From contig JAFSEP010000009.1 in the NCBI GenBank assembly GCA_017435665.1, positions 1 to 42,161 on the forward strand: 42,161 nucleotides of DNA, written 5' to 3'. The notes below the pieces were generated by a model. The model saw only the letters and a program-made list of their open reading frames with translations. It made no database searches and had not been told where the DNA came from. Of the stretch, positions 7,693-14,711 are shown in pieces (the first letter of the stretch is position 1; each line of letters opens with the position of its first letter). A program made the position numbers and the translations under genes. The stretch is from Clostridia bacterium (GTDB lineage: Bacteria > Bacillota > Clostridia > Oscillospirales > Acutalibacteraceae).

Positions 7693-7705
7693 GGGCTTAT
7701 TTTAA

Positions 7706-8138
7706 TGCAGAGTGCAGAATGCAGAACGCAGAATTGTGGGACCTGCGGTCGGCAATTTATAGTCAATTTGGTATATGATGACAAAAGCCTGCCCCTTCGG
7801 GGTAGGGTGACCGCCTGCAAACTGCTGAGAACCTTCACCGTATTCCTGTATCCACGTATACGCAAAAAATACGGGTTATATTTTACAAGGTAACAACAAG
7901 ATTAAATACAACAACATCCCGCCAACAAGCTTGGCGGGATGAATCTTTAATTTTTAAGGGACGTCGAGGACGCCGTCCCCTACGGTGCAGATATTTCTGC
8001 CTTCTGCATTTTAAGAGCTCCTTCCTCTGCGAGTGAATTATATCGGCGGTATCTGACTTTATATCAGCACCAACCAAATCGGATAAAATTGCTGACCGCA
8101 GGTCCCACAATTCTGCCTTCTGCCTTCTGCATTCTGCA
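7706..8138. repeat. Composite element bounded by inverted heptamer arrays
   Basis: The left end (7706-7733) is four heptamers (TGCAGAG, TGCAGAA, TGCAGAA, CGCAGAA) followed by the core hairpin at 7732-7757. The right end (8111-8138) is four heptamers in the opposite orientation next to the same hairpin (8087-8112), so the unit has inverted ends of about 50 bp. The right part (7995-8138) is itself a complete copy of the ~100-bp core lying between two heptamer arrays. The middle holds two hairpins (one at 7915-7941) and a block at 7955-7985 matching, in inverse, 10993-11022. I see no gene in the 583-bp gap. Confidence 0.75.
7915..7941 (+). terminator. Strong hairpin, terminator-like
   Basis: CATCCCGCCAA (7915-7925) pairs perfectly with TTGGCGGGATG (7931-7941) around CAAGC, followed by a T-rich run (ATCTTTAATTTTT). 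It may end transcription from the acetyltransferase gene, though it lies 315 bp past the stop and inside a repeat. Confidence 0.5.
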
Positions 8139-8141
8139 TTT

Positions 8142-8171
8142 AAAAAAGCACTTCCGAAGAAGTGCTTTTTT
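8142..8171 (-). terminator. Terminator of polA
   Basis: AAAAAAGCACTTC and GAAGTGCTTTTTT close a CGAA tetraloop, 12 bp past the polA stop on the minus strand, with a T6 tract. The A-run makes it bidirectional in principle. Confidence 0.9.
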
Positions 8172-8182
8172 GTGCATTGAAC

Positions 8183-10783
8183 TTACTCTTTCGCCTCAAA
8201 CCAGGTCTTTCCGTGGTGTACATCTGCTGAGAGGGCAACCTTCATCTTAAAGGCATTCTGCATTTCTTCTCCGAGAATTGCAGATGCTTTTTCAATTTCT
8301 GCATCGGGTGCTTCAACAATAAGCTCGTCGTGAATCTGCATAATGAGCTTTGACTGCATACCCTCTGCCTTCAGGCGGTTATACACCCTGACCATAGCGA
8401 TTTTGATAATATCGGCGGCTGTGCCCTGAATGGGCATATTTCTCGCAACACGCTCGCCGAAGCCTACAAGCATCTTGTTTGAGGCGGTGATTTCGGGGAG
8501 ATATCTTCTTCTGCCGAAAAGAGTGCTGACGTATCCGTCGGTCTTTGCCCTTGCAACAACCTCTTTCATATAATTGTCAACACCGCTGAAGTTCATAAGA
8601 TATCCCTTGATGTATGCGTCGGCTTCCTTCCTTGTAACACCGATATCCTTTGCAAGAGAGAATGCACCGATACCGTAAACGATGCCGAAATTGACTGCCT
8701 TTGCCCTGCTTCTCATAAGAGGAGTAACAAGCTGAATGGGCATATCGAAAACCTGTGAAGCAGTGATTGAGTGAATGTCGTCACCGTTGTTGAAGGCGTT
8801 TATCATATTTTCATCGTTAGAAATATGGGCAAGAACACGAAGCTCAATCTGTGAATAGTCTGCATCAAGAAGCTGACAGCCTTCCTTTGCCGTGAAGAAC
8901 CGTCTCATCTCTCTGCCAAGCTCCGAACGGACGGGAATGTTCTGGAGATTGGGCTCTGCCGATGAAATTCTGCCTGTTCGTGTTTCCGTCTGATTGAGGG
9001 TTGAGCGTATGCGTCCGTCATCTGCTATAACCTTCAGCAGACCGTCGCAATATGTGCTTTTCAGCTTGGCAAGAGTTCTGTATTCAAGAATGTCCGCTAC
9101 TATGGGGTATGCGTCTGCAAGCTCTTCAAGCACGTCTGCGCTTGTGGAATATCCGCTTTTGGTCTTTTTCTTGCAGGGTATCTGCAGCTTTTCAAAGAGA
9201 GCAACGCCCAACTGCTTGGGAGAGTTAAGATTGAATTCAAAGCCTGTCTGCTCAAATATGCTTTCGGTGATACTGCTTATTCTTTCATCAAGCATTGCCG
9301 AAAAATCCTCAATTCCCTTTCGGTCAACAAGGAAGCCTTCCGTTTCCATTGAAGCGAGAACCTGAGCAAGAGGCATCTCAATTTCATAGAGAAGCGTCTG
9401 CTGAGAGTTTTCAGCAATCTTATCCGTCAGGCAGTCGCAGAGCTTTATGAGCACGTCGCATTCCCTTGCACTGTCTGCAAGAGCTTCCGTGCACTCAATT
9501 TCATTACCCGTAACAACAAAGTATTCCTGAGCAAGTCTGAGGATACCGTAATCGTTTGCAGAGGGGTTGAGAATGTAGCCTGCAAGGGAAACGTCAAGCT
9601 TTACGTTCTTCAGCTCATAGCCTTTGCGCATACAGTATTTATAGAGCTGTTTAACATCACAGGTGTATTTTTCCATCTCACTTGAGACAAAATCACGGAC
9701 AAAATCATCGAAGTCAAAGCAATCGCAGTTCACAAGCTCAAGACGGTCACACAGATTAAATATCATCCCCGAAAGCCTGTCGCCGTCAAAGATGCTGACA
9801 AAATATGCCTTGCCCTGCTTTCTGATTTCACCCATAAGCAAGGGCAGATCTCTTTGCTCTGTGAGGGTAAGAATGTTTTTCTTTTCTTCTGCTTTTTCAG
9901 GCTGTTTTATGTCGGTTTCCGTAAGACCAAGCTTACTTATCATTCCGAACATTTCAAGCCTTGCAAGAAGGTTTATGGCATTATATGTGTCGGGCTCTCT
10001 GATAAGATAGCTGTTTAAATCCGTATCAACGGGAGCCTCAAGGCAGATTGTACCCAGCTGACGGCTGAGATAGGCGTTATCCTTATCCTTGATGAGCTTT
10101 TCCCTGACGCCCTTTTTGATATCAATTTCTTCAATGTTTTCATAGATATAGTCAATATTTCCGAAGCGCTGAATAAGGTCCCCCGCAGTTTTCTGTCCGA
10201 TACCTGCAACACCGGGGATGTTGTCGGAGCTGTCACCCATAAGAGCCTTGATTTCAATCATCTGCTTGGGCGATACGCCGTAGTCCTCCATAAGCTTGTC
10301 CGTATCATAAAAAACAGTTGTTGCCTTGCCCATTTTTGTGGCGGCAAGTAAAACGGTTGTATTGTCGCTTACAAGCTGGAGGCTGTCTCTGTCTCCCGTT
10401 GCGATGAAGCATCTGTCCTCACCCTTTGCCTGAGCAGAGAGCGTGCCCAGGATATCGTCAGCCTCATAGCCTTCCTTTTCAACAATGGTGTAGCCCAGAT
10501 AGCCGAGGATTTCCTTGAGAATGGGCATCTGACTTCTCAGTTCATCAGGCATACCGTGTCTGCCTGCCTTGTATTCCTCATACATCTTATGCCTGAAGGT
10601 GGGTGCTTTAAGGTCAAAGGCAACTGCAACAGCATCGGGATTGCACTCCTCCTTCAGCTTTATGAGTATGCTCAGAAAACCGTAGACAGCATTGGTAAAC
10701 TGACCGTCCTTTGTGGTCAGCAGCTTTATTCCGTAGTATGCTCTGTTGGCAATACTGTTTCCGTCAATAACAAGAAGTCTCAT
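8183..10783 (-). CDS. polA: DNA polymerase I
   Basis: An 866-residue family A polymerase for Okazaki-fragment processing and repair. Residues 1 to about 290 are the 5'-3' nuclease (MRLLVIDGNSIANRAYYG, GYEADDILGTL, GDSSDNIPGVAGIGQKTA). Residues about 300-450 are a 3'-5' exonuclease fold that lacks the catalytic carboxylates: the exo I position reads FVSIFDGDRLSG and exo II reads TCDVKQLYKYC, so proofreading is probably lost, as in Bacillus-type enzymes. The polymerase domain carries motif A DADYSQIELR (from residue 640), motif B RSRAKAVNFGIVYGIG and motif C QIHDELIVEAP near residue 818. AGGAAG precedes the ATG. It is a single gene, flanked on both sides by heptamer-associated repeats. Confidence 0.98.
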   Translation of the reverse strand: MRLLVIDGNSIANRAYYGIKLLTTKDGQFTNAVYGFLSILIKLKEECNPDAVAVAFDLKAPTFRHKMYEEYKAGRHGMPDELRSQMPILKEILGYLGYTIVEKEGYEADDILGTLSAQAKGEDRCFIATGDRDSLQLVSDNTTVLLAATKMGKATTVFYDTDKLMEDYGVSPKQMIEIKALMGDSSDNIPGVAGIGQKTAGDLIQRFGNIDYIYENIEEIDIKKGVREKLIKDKDNAYLSRQLGTICLEAPVDTDLNSYLIREPDTYNAINLLARLEMFGMISKLGLTETDIKQPEKAEEKKNILTLTEQRDLPLLMGEIRKQGKAYFVSIFDGDRLSGMIFNLCDRLELVNCDCFDFDDFVRDFVSSEMEKYTCDVKQLYKYCMRKGYELKNVKLDVSLAGYILNPSANDYGILRLAQEYFVVTGNEIECTEALADSARECDVLIKLCDCLTDKIAENSQQTLLYEIEMPLAQVLASMETEGFLVDRKGIEDFSAMLDERISSITESIFEQTGFEFNLNSPKQLGVALFEKLQIPCKKKTKSGYSTSADVLEELADAYPIVADILEYRTLAKLKSTYCDGLLKVIADDGRIRSTLNQTETRTGRISSAEPNLQNIPVRSELGREMRRFFTAKEGCQLLDADYSQIELRVLAHISNDENMINAFNNGDDIHSITASQVFDMPIQLVTPLMRSRAKAVNFGIVYGIGAFSLAKDIGVTRKEADAYIKGYLMNFSGVDNYMKEVVARAKTDGYVSTLFGRRRYLPEITASNKMLVGFGERVARNMPIQGTAADIIKIAMVRVYNRLKAEGMQSKLIMQIHDELIVEAPDAEIEKASAILGEEMQNAFKMKVALSADVHHGKTWFEAKE

Positions 10784-10816
10784 ATTTTTTTCTTCCTTTC
10801 GGGATATATTTTTTAA

Positions 10817-11060
10817 TTAAAAATTGAAAATTGAAAATGGAAAATTGTGGAGCTGCGCCGCATTTTTATCCGGTTTGGTCAGTTCTGACCTTAAGTTTGA
10901 TACCGCCGTCAAAATACACTCATTGGGGACGACGTTCCTTAAAAGCCTTCCTCTCTGAGGAAGGTGGCAGTCGCAGACTGACGGAAGGAGTCCGTAGGGG
11001 ACGACGTCCTCGGCGTCCCTTTCAAGCCCTCTCTGAAAGGAAGGCTCTTACGGTCTGCAT
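10817..11060 (+). repeat. Divergent heptamer-plus-core repeat with direct GC-rich blocks
   Basis: Four heptamers (TTAAAAA, TTGAAAA, TTGAAAA, TGGAAAA; 10817-10844) run straight into TTGTGG, the same junction as at 14538 and 7733. The sequence to about 10925 aligns with the ~100-bp core at 14539 but is diverged; the internal hairpin is kept as GGTCAG-TT-CTGACC. Two direct blocks starting GGGGACGACGT (about 10924 and 10997) follow, each ending near a GGAAGG run. No gene is seen in the 419-bp gap except the promoter and operator for the HTH gene. Confidence 0.65.
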
Positions 11061-11126
11061 TTTATCCGACTCAGAAAAATCCTTTAAATTAATAACCCAT
11101 TAAAATCAAAAATTTTTATTTTATAT

Positions 11127-11155
11127 TTGACAAATCCGTTTTTCTCTCCTATAAT
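11127..11155 (+). promoter_or_regulatory. Consensus sigma-A promoter of the HTH gene
   Basis: A perfect TTGACA (11127-11132) and TATAAT (11150-11155) with a 17-bp spacer. A LexA-type operator begins 11 bp past the -10, so transcription would start at or just before the operator. Confidence 0.9.
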
Positions 11156-11166
11156 GGAATTATAAA

Positions 11167-11178
11167 GAACATTTGTTC
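11167..11178. promoter_or_regulatory. LexA (SOS) box
   Basis: GAACATTTGTTC is a perfect match to the Gram-positive LexA/DinR core GAAC-N4-GTTC, and a G follows as in the wider consensus CGAACN4GTTCG. It lies just downstream of the -10 box and would block initiation until RecA-driven LexA cleavage. This predicts DNA-damage induction of the HTH gene. Confidence 0.8.
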
Positions 11179-11202
11179 GAAAGTTAAGGAGGTGAAAAAA
11201 GA

Positions 11203-11556
11203 ATGTCAGTAATGCGAGTTGAAAAGGATGAAGATTACACTGTAGTGAGCAACTTTTATCTCAAGGACAAAAGACTGAGCCTCAAGGGGAAAGGCTTGTT
11301 GACCACTATGCTGTCTCTGCCTGAAAACTGGGAATATTCCATCGAAGGACTTGCTGCTCTGTCCGATGACGGAAGATGCAGTGTTGTCACCGCAATAAAG
11401 GAGCTTGAAGAATTAGGATATCTCAGACGAAGCACAGCTTATGAAAAAGACACACGAAAATTTCTAGGAAACGAATACCGTATTTATGAAATGCCCTTTG
11501 CAAAAATACACGACAAATACGGTGACTTTTCAAAATTCTATAAGGAAAACTTATAG
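11203..11556 (+). CDS. Truncated helix-turn-helix protein of mobile-element type
   Basis: 117 residues matching the N-terminal winged HTH of a protein common on mobile elements of gut Clostridia (opening MRVEKDEDYTVVSNFYLKDK, then SLKGKGLLTTMLSLPENWEY and VVTAIKELEELGYLRRS). These N-termini resemble those of phage and plasmid replication initiators. Full-length relatives continue into low-complexity repeats rich in ENP and NT; here the frame stops after KENL and only out-of-frame relics of that tail remain at 11612-11806. The start is secure: AAGGAGGTG lies 4-12 bases before the ATG. The promoter is consensus and carries a LexA box. It may be a decaying gene or a functional short form that keeps the DNA-binding part. 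Confidence 0.75.
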   Translation: MSVMRVEKDEDYTVVSNFYLKDKRLSLKGKGLLTTMLSLPENWEYSIEGLAALSDDGRCSVVTAIKELEELGYLRRSTAYEKDTRKFLGNEYRIYEMPFAKIHDKYGDFSKFYKENL

Positions 11557-11806
11557 GAAAAGTCATAGTAAAACTATGTGCAAAACTGCAATATGCCGTG
11601 CAAACCGGTAGCAGAAAAACCGCAAGCGGATTTTCCGTCAGCGGGTTTTCCGTCAGCGGAAAATCGACTACAATAAAATACTTAATAATAAAGTACTTAA
11701 TAATCAAATACTTAATAATCAATTACTTAGTTTGATATATGGGAGAAAAAAGAAAAAAACAAAAAAATTTCTGACGAAGGATGTGGATAAGTTCACAATC
11801 CTCTGA
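11557..11806 (+). pseudogene. Decayed C-terminal tail of the HTH protein
   Basis: After the stop, the same frame reads AEKPQADFPSAGFPSAENRL (11611-11673) from a 15-bp repeat (11626-11655), then a stop. The +1 frame then reads NKILNNKVLNNQILNNQLLS from 15-bp units at 11677-11730. Such ENP-type and NT-type tails belong to the intact family. Stops TAG, TAG and TAA at the front and a frame change in the middle show it can no longer be read through. Confidence 0.6.
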
Positions 11807-11831
11807 TGCGGATTTTTTCTTTGATAAGTAT

Positions 11832-11864
11832 ACCACAAATTTTCAGATTTGTGGTGCTTTTTTT
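11832..11864 (+). terminator. Terminator after the HTH gene remnant
   Basis: ACCACAAAT (11832-11840) pairs with ATTTGTGGT (11847-11855), followed by GC and T7. It is placed where the intact HTH gene would have ended, supporting the remnant reading. Confidence 0.85.
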
Positions 11865-11893
11865 CAAAGTTTATGTTAAAATAGACAAGATAT

Positions 11894-11960
11894 GTATTTT
11901 AACGATGAGTTGGCGGAAATCCGCCCGAAAAAAACGGGTTCGGATTATACTCGTCACCCT
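11894..11960 (+). repeat. Dispersed structured repeat, copy 2
   Basis: The second copy of the 153-220 repeat, ending 14 bp before the dusB start. Its outer stem GATGAGT/ACTCGTC pairs fully (one G-U), while copy 1 has a mismatch there. The inner stem is CCCG/CGGG. If transcribed it would be the 5' leader of dusB; whether it regulates dusB or is only a repeat is open. Confidence 0.75.
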
Positions 11961-11974
11961 GACGGAGTTAAGTT

Positions 11975-12943
11975 ATGAAAATAGGTAATCTTGAATTAAA
12001 TGAACGCTCTGCAATACTCGCCCCTATGGCAGGAGTTGCAGACAGAGCCTTCCGTGAGCTTTGTGTGTCCTACGGTGCAGGCTATGTTGTCAGCGAAATG
12101 GTCAGCAGTAAGGGTCTTACGATGCACGACAGAAAGAGCAAGGAGCTTCTTTTCCTCAGCGAAAAGGAGAGGCCTGCCGCCGCACAGATTTTCGGGGATA
12201 ACCCTGAAATTATGGCAAAATCGGCAGTCGCCTGTCTTGAGTTCAGACCCGAGGTCATTGATATCAATATGGGCTGTCCTGCACCAAAAATTGCCGGCAA
12301 CGGCGGAGGTGCGGCACTTATGAAGGACCCGCAGAAGGCCGAGGATATCATCAGAGCAGTTGTTGATGCGGTTGATATTCCCGTCACGGTGAAAATCAGA
12401 GCCGGCTGGGACAAGGACAGCGTAAACGCAGTTGAAATGGCTCAGAGGGCAGAAAGAGCAGGCGCAAGTGCAGTCACCGTTCACGGAAGAACAAAGATGC
12501 AGATGTATGCGCCGCCCGTTGACCTTGGTATTATTGCTCAGGTCAAGAAAAGCGTTGACATTCCCGTTATCGGAAACGGCGATATCACAGACGGTCTCAG
12601 CGCCGCAAAAATGCTTGAGGAAACGGGCTGTGATATGGTTATGGTGGGCAGAGGTGCTCTGGGCAGACCATGGGTGTTTTCTCAGATTCAGGCTTTTCTC
12701 AACCACGAGGCCATACTTCCCGAGCCGCCCGTCAGCGAAAGGATGACGGTTATGGTCAGGCACATAAGGCTCCTTTGTCAGTACAAGGGGGAAAGAGTTG
12801 GTATCAGAGAGGCGAGAAAGCACGCCGCCTGGTACATCAAGGGCATCAGGGGTGCGGCAAAATACCGTCAGCAGGTGGGCGCACTTGAAAGCATTGAACA
12901 GCTTGAAGAGCTGGCGTATACAATTTGCAGAGAAAACCTGTGA
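11975..12943 (+). CDS. dusB: tRNA-dihydrouridine synthase
   Basis: A 322-residue FMN- and NADPH-dependent enzyme that reduces uridines in the tRNA D-loop. The TIM barrel begins APMAGVADRAFRELC. The catalytic cysteine lies in INMGCPAPKI near residue 101, followed by KIRAGWDKDS, AVTVHGRTKMQMY and the FMN-phosphate site VIGNGDITDG and MVGRGALGRPW. The C-terminal helical domain (ARKHAAWYIKGIRGAAKYRQ) binds tRNA. Length is typical of DusB. Start is the ATG at 11975 with GGAG upstream. The structured repeat at 11894-11960 lies directly before it. It is followed after 82 bp by galT, which has its own promoter. Confidence 0.95.
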   Translation: MKIGNLELNERSAILAPMAGVADRAFRELCVSYGAGYVVSEMVSSKGLTMHDRKSKELLFLSEKERPAAAQIFGDNPEIMAKSAVACLEFRPEVIDINMGCPAPKIAGNGGGAALMKDPQKAEDIIRAVVDAVDIPVTVKIRAGWDKDSVNAVEMAQRAERAGASAVTVHGRTKMQMYAPPVDLGIIAQVKKSVDIPVIGNGDITDGLSAAKMLEETGCDMVMVGRGALGRPWVFSQIQAFLNHEAILPEPPVSERMTVMVRHIRLLCQYKGERVGIREARKHAAWYIKGIRGAAKYRQQVGALESIEQLEELAYTICRENL

Positions 12944-12960
12944 GACAACAGATATAAGTC

Positions 12961-12989
12961 TTGACAGAAAAAGGCTTTTGCTTTAAAAT
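12961..12989 (+). promoter_or_regulatory. Sigma-A promoter of galT
   Basis: TTGACA (12961-12966) and TAAAAT (12984-12989), 17-bp spacer, 36 bp before the ATG. It separates galT from dusB. Confidence 0.75.
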
Positions 12990-13025
12990 TTATTCAGTTA
13001 TTTTTGTATCAGGGGGATTAATAAA

Positions 13026-14516
13026 ATGAACGAAAGTGTAAAGAAACTTATTACGTATGCTCTTGACTGCGGTCTTATTCAGCAGGAGGACAAGGTTTAT
13101 ATGACCAACCGCATACTTGAAATTATCGGCGCAGACGAATACGAGGAGCCTGCAGAGAGCTATGAGAGCATCGAACTTGAGGCTGTCCTTTCCGATCTTA
13201 TGGACTATGCCCTTGAAAGCGGTGCCTTAAAGGAAAACGATATCACCCACAGAGACCTTTTTGACACAAAAATTATGGGTGCGCTTGTTCCTGCACCGAG
13301 TCAGGTTATCTCAAAGTTCCGTTCTCTTTACGCTTCTTCGCCCACAGAAGCAACCGACTGGTACTATAAATTCAGCTGTGACACAGATTACATAAGACGT
13401 TACAGAATAAAGAAGGATCTCAAGTGGGTTACTTCAACAAAATACGGCGACCTTGACATCACCGTTAATCTTTCTAAGCCCGAAAAGGATCCCAAGGCTA
13501 TTGCCGCCGCAAAGCTTATGAAGCAGTCAGGCTATCCCAAGTGTATGCTTTGCGTTGAAACCGAGGGCTATGCAGGCAGACTCAATGCTCCTGCAAGACA
13601 GAATCACAGAATTATCCCCATTACCATAGACAACAGTCCCTGGGGTTTCCAGTATTCTCCCTATGTTTACTATAACGAGCATTGCATCGTATTCAACAGC
13701 GAGCATACTCCCATGAAGATTGACAAGTCAGCCTTCAGAAAGCTCTTTGACTTTGTAAAGCTTTTCCCCCATTATTTTGTGGGCTCAAATGCCGACCTTC
13801 CCATTGTAGGCGGCTCAATTCTCTCTCACGAGCATTTTCAGGGCGGCAACTATGAATTTGCCATGGCTAAGGCTGAAAGCGAGGCATACTACACGGTAAA
13901 GGGCTTTGAGGATATTGAGTGCTCAAGAGTCAAGTGGCCTATGTCCGTCATCAGAATCAGCGGTAAGGACAGCGACAGACTCGTTGAGCTTGCTGACCTC
14001 ATCCTCACAAAGTGGAGGGCATACACAGACGAAGATTGCTTCATTTTCGCTGAAACTGACGGCGAGAAGCACAACACCATCACTCCTATCGCAAGAATGA
14101 AGGGTGACCGCTTCGAGCTTGACCTTGTGCTGAGAAACAACATCACCACAGACGAGCATCCTCTCGGCGTCTTCCACCCCCACGCAGAGCTTCACAACAT
14201 CAAGAAGGAAAACATCGGTCTTATTGAGGTTATGGGACTTGCAGTTCTTCCCTCAAGACTGAAGAATGAAATGGCTATGCTCAGGGAAGCTATCCTTCAG
14301 GGCAGAGATATCACCGCAGACGAGGTGCTCGCAAAGCACAGCGACTGGTTCAACAGCTTCAAGGACAGCTACACCTTCACAGAAGAAAACACAGAGGATA
14401 TTCTTCACGAGGAAATCGGTAAGGTATTTGAAAAGGTACTTGAGCACGCAGGTGTTTACAAGCGTGACGAAAACGGTGTCAAGGGATTTGACAGGTTTGT
14501 GGAAAGCCTTTCATAA
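13026..14516 (+). CDS. galT: UDP-glucose-hexose-1-phosphate uridylyltransferase, type 2
   Basis: A 496-residue Leloir-pathway enzyme of the Firmicute (type 2) GalT class, exchanging UMP between UDP-glucose and galactose 1-phosphate; relatives also take N-acetylhexosamine 1-phosphates. The N-terminal 90 residues are the helical type-2 extension. The core carries YPKCMLCVETEGYAGR near residue 180, NSEHTPMKI near residue 230 and the HIT-like site GSILSHEHFQGG near residue 265. GGGGG lies before the ATG. It fits functionally with the GH36/GH2/NahK operon 5 kb downstream: NahK makes the hexosamine 1-phosphate and GalT could use it. No galK or galE lies in the window. A heptamer-core repeat begins immediately after the stop. 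Confidence 0.95.
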   Translation: MNESVKKLITYALDCGLIQQEDKVYMTNRILEIIGADEYEEPAESYESIELEAVLSDLMDYALESGALKENDITHRDLFDTKIMGALVPAPSQVISKFRSLYASSPTEATDWYYKFSCDTDYIRRYRIKKDLKWVTSTKYGDLDITVNLSKPEKDPKAIAAAKLMKQSGYPKCMLCVETEGYAGRLNAPARQNHRIIPITIDNSPWGFQYSPYVYYNEHCIVFNSEHTPMKIDKSAFRKLFDFVKLFPHYFVGSNADLPIVGGSILSHEHFQGGNYEFAMAKAESEAYYTVKGFEDIECSRVKWPMSVIRISGKDSDRLVELADLILTKWRAYTDEDCFIFAETDGEKHNTITPIARMKGDRFELDLVLRNNITTDEHPLGVFHPHAELHNIKKENIGLIEVMGLAVLPSRLKNEMAMLREAILQGRDITADEVLAKHSDWFNSFKDSYTFTEENTEDILHEEIGKVFEKVLEHAGVYKRDENGVKGFDRFVESLS

Positions 14517-14517
14517 A

Positions 14518-14673
14518 TGCAGAATGCAGAGTGCAGAATTGTGGGACCTGCGGTCAGCAATTTTATCCGATTTGGTTGGTGCTGACATAAAGTCAGATAC
14601 CGCAGATATAATTCACTCGCAGAGGAAGGCTCTCAAAATGCAGAATGCAGAGTGCAGAATGCAAAGCACAGAA
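14518..14673 (+). repeat. ~100-bp structured core inside a heptamer array
   Basis: Three heptamers (TGCAGAA, TGCAGAG, TGCAGAA; 14518-14538) precede a 100-bp core (14539-14638), and exactly the same three resume at 14639-14659, followed by TGCAAAG and CACAGAA. The core forms two hairpins: AATTG...GACC-TGC-GGTC...CAATT and GGT-CTGAC-ATAAA-GTCAG-ACC. Its first 90 bases match the inverse copy at 8009-8110 with only two differences, one of which turns a C-G pair into U-G. The array starts one base after the galT stop codon. Confidence 0.85.
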
Positions 14674-14680
14674 CAAACAA

Positions 14681-14707
14681 AAAGCCGCTTGTGCAGCGGC
14701 TTTGTTT
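14681..14707. terminator. Bidirectional terminator between galT and the M20 gene
   Basis: AAAGCCGCT (14681-14689) pairs with AGCGGCTTT (14695-14703). TTTGTTTATT follows on the plus strand and TTTTTGTTTGTT on the minus strand, so it can serve both convergent genes. Confidence 0.85.
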
Positions 14708-14711
14708 ATTA

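Noticed and set aside
11996-12823. 275-residue minus-strand open frame opposite dusB
   Set aside because: It is a shadow of the well-supported dusB gene, has no ribosome site and shows no recognisable domain.
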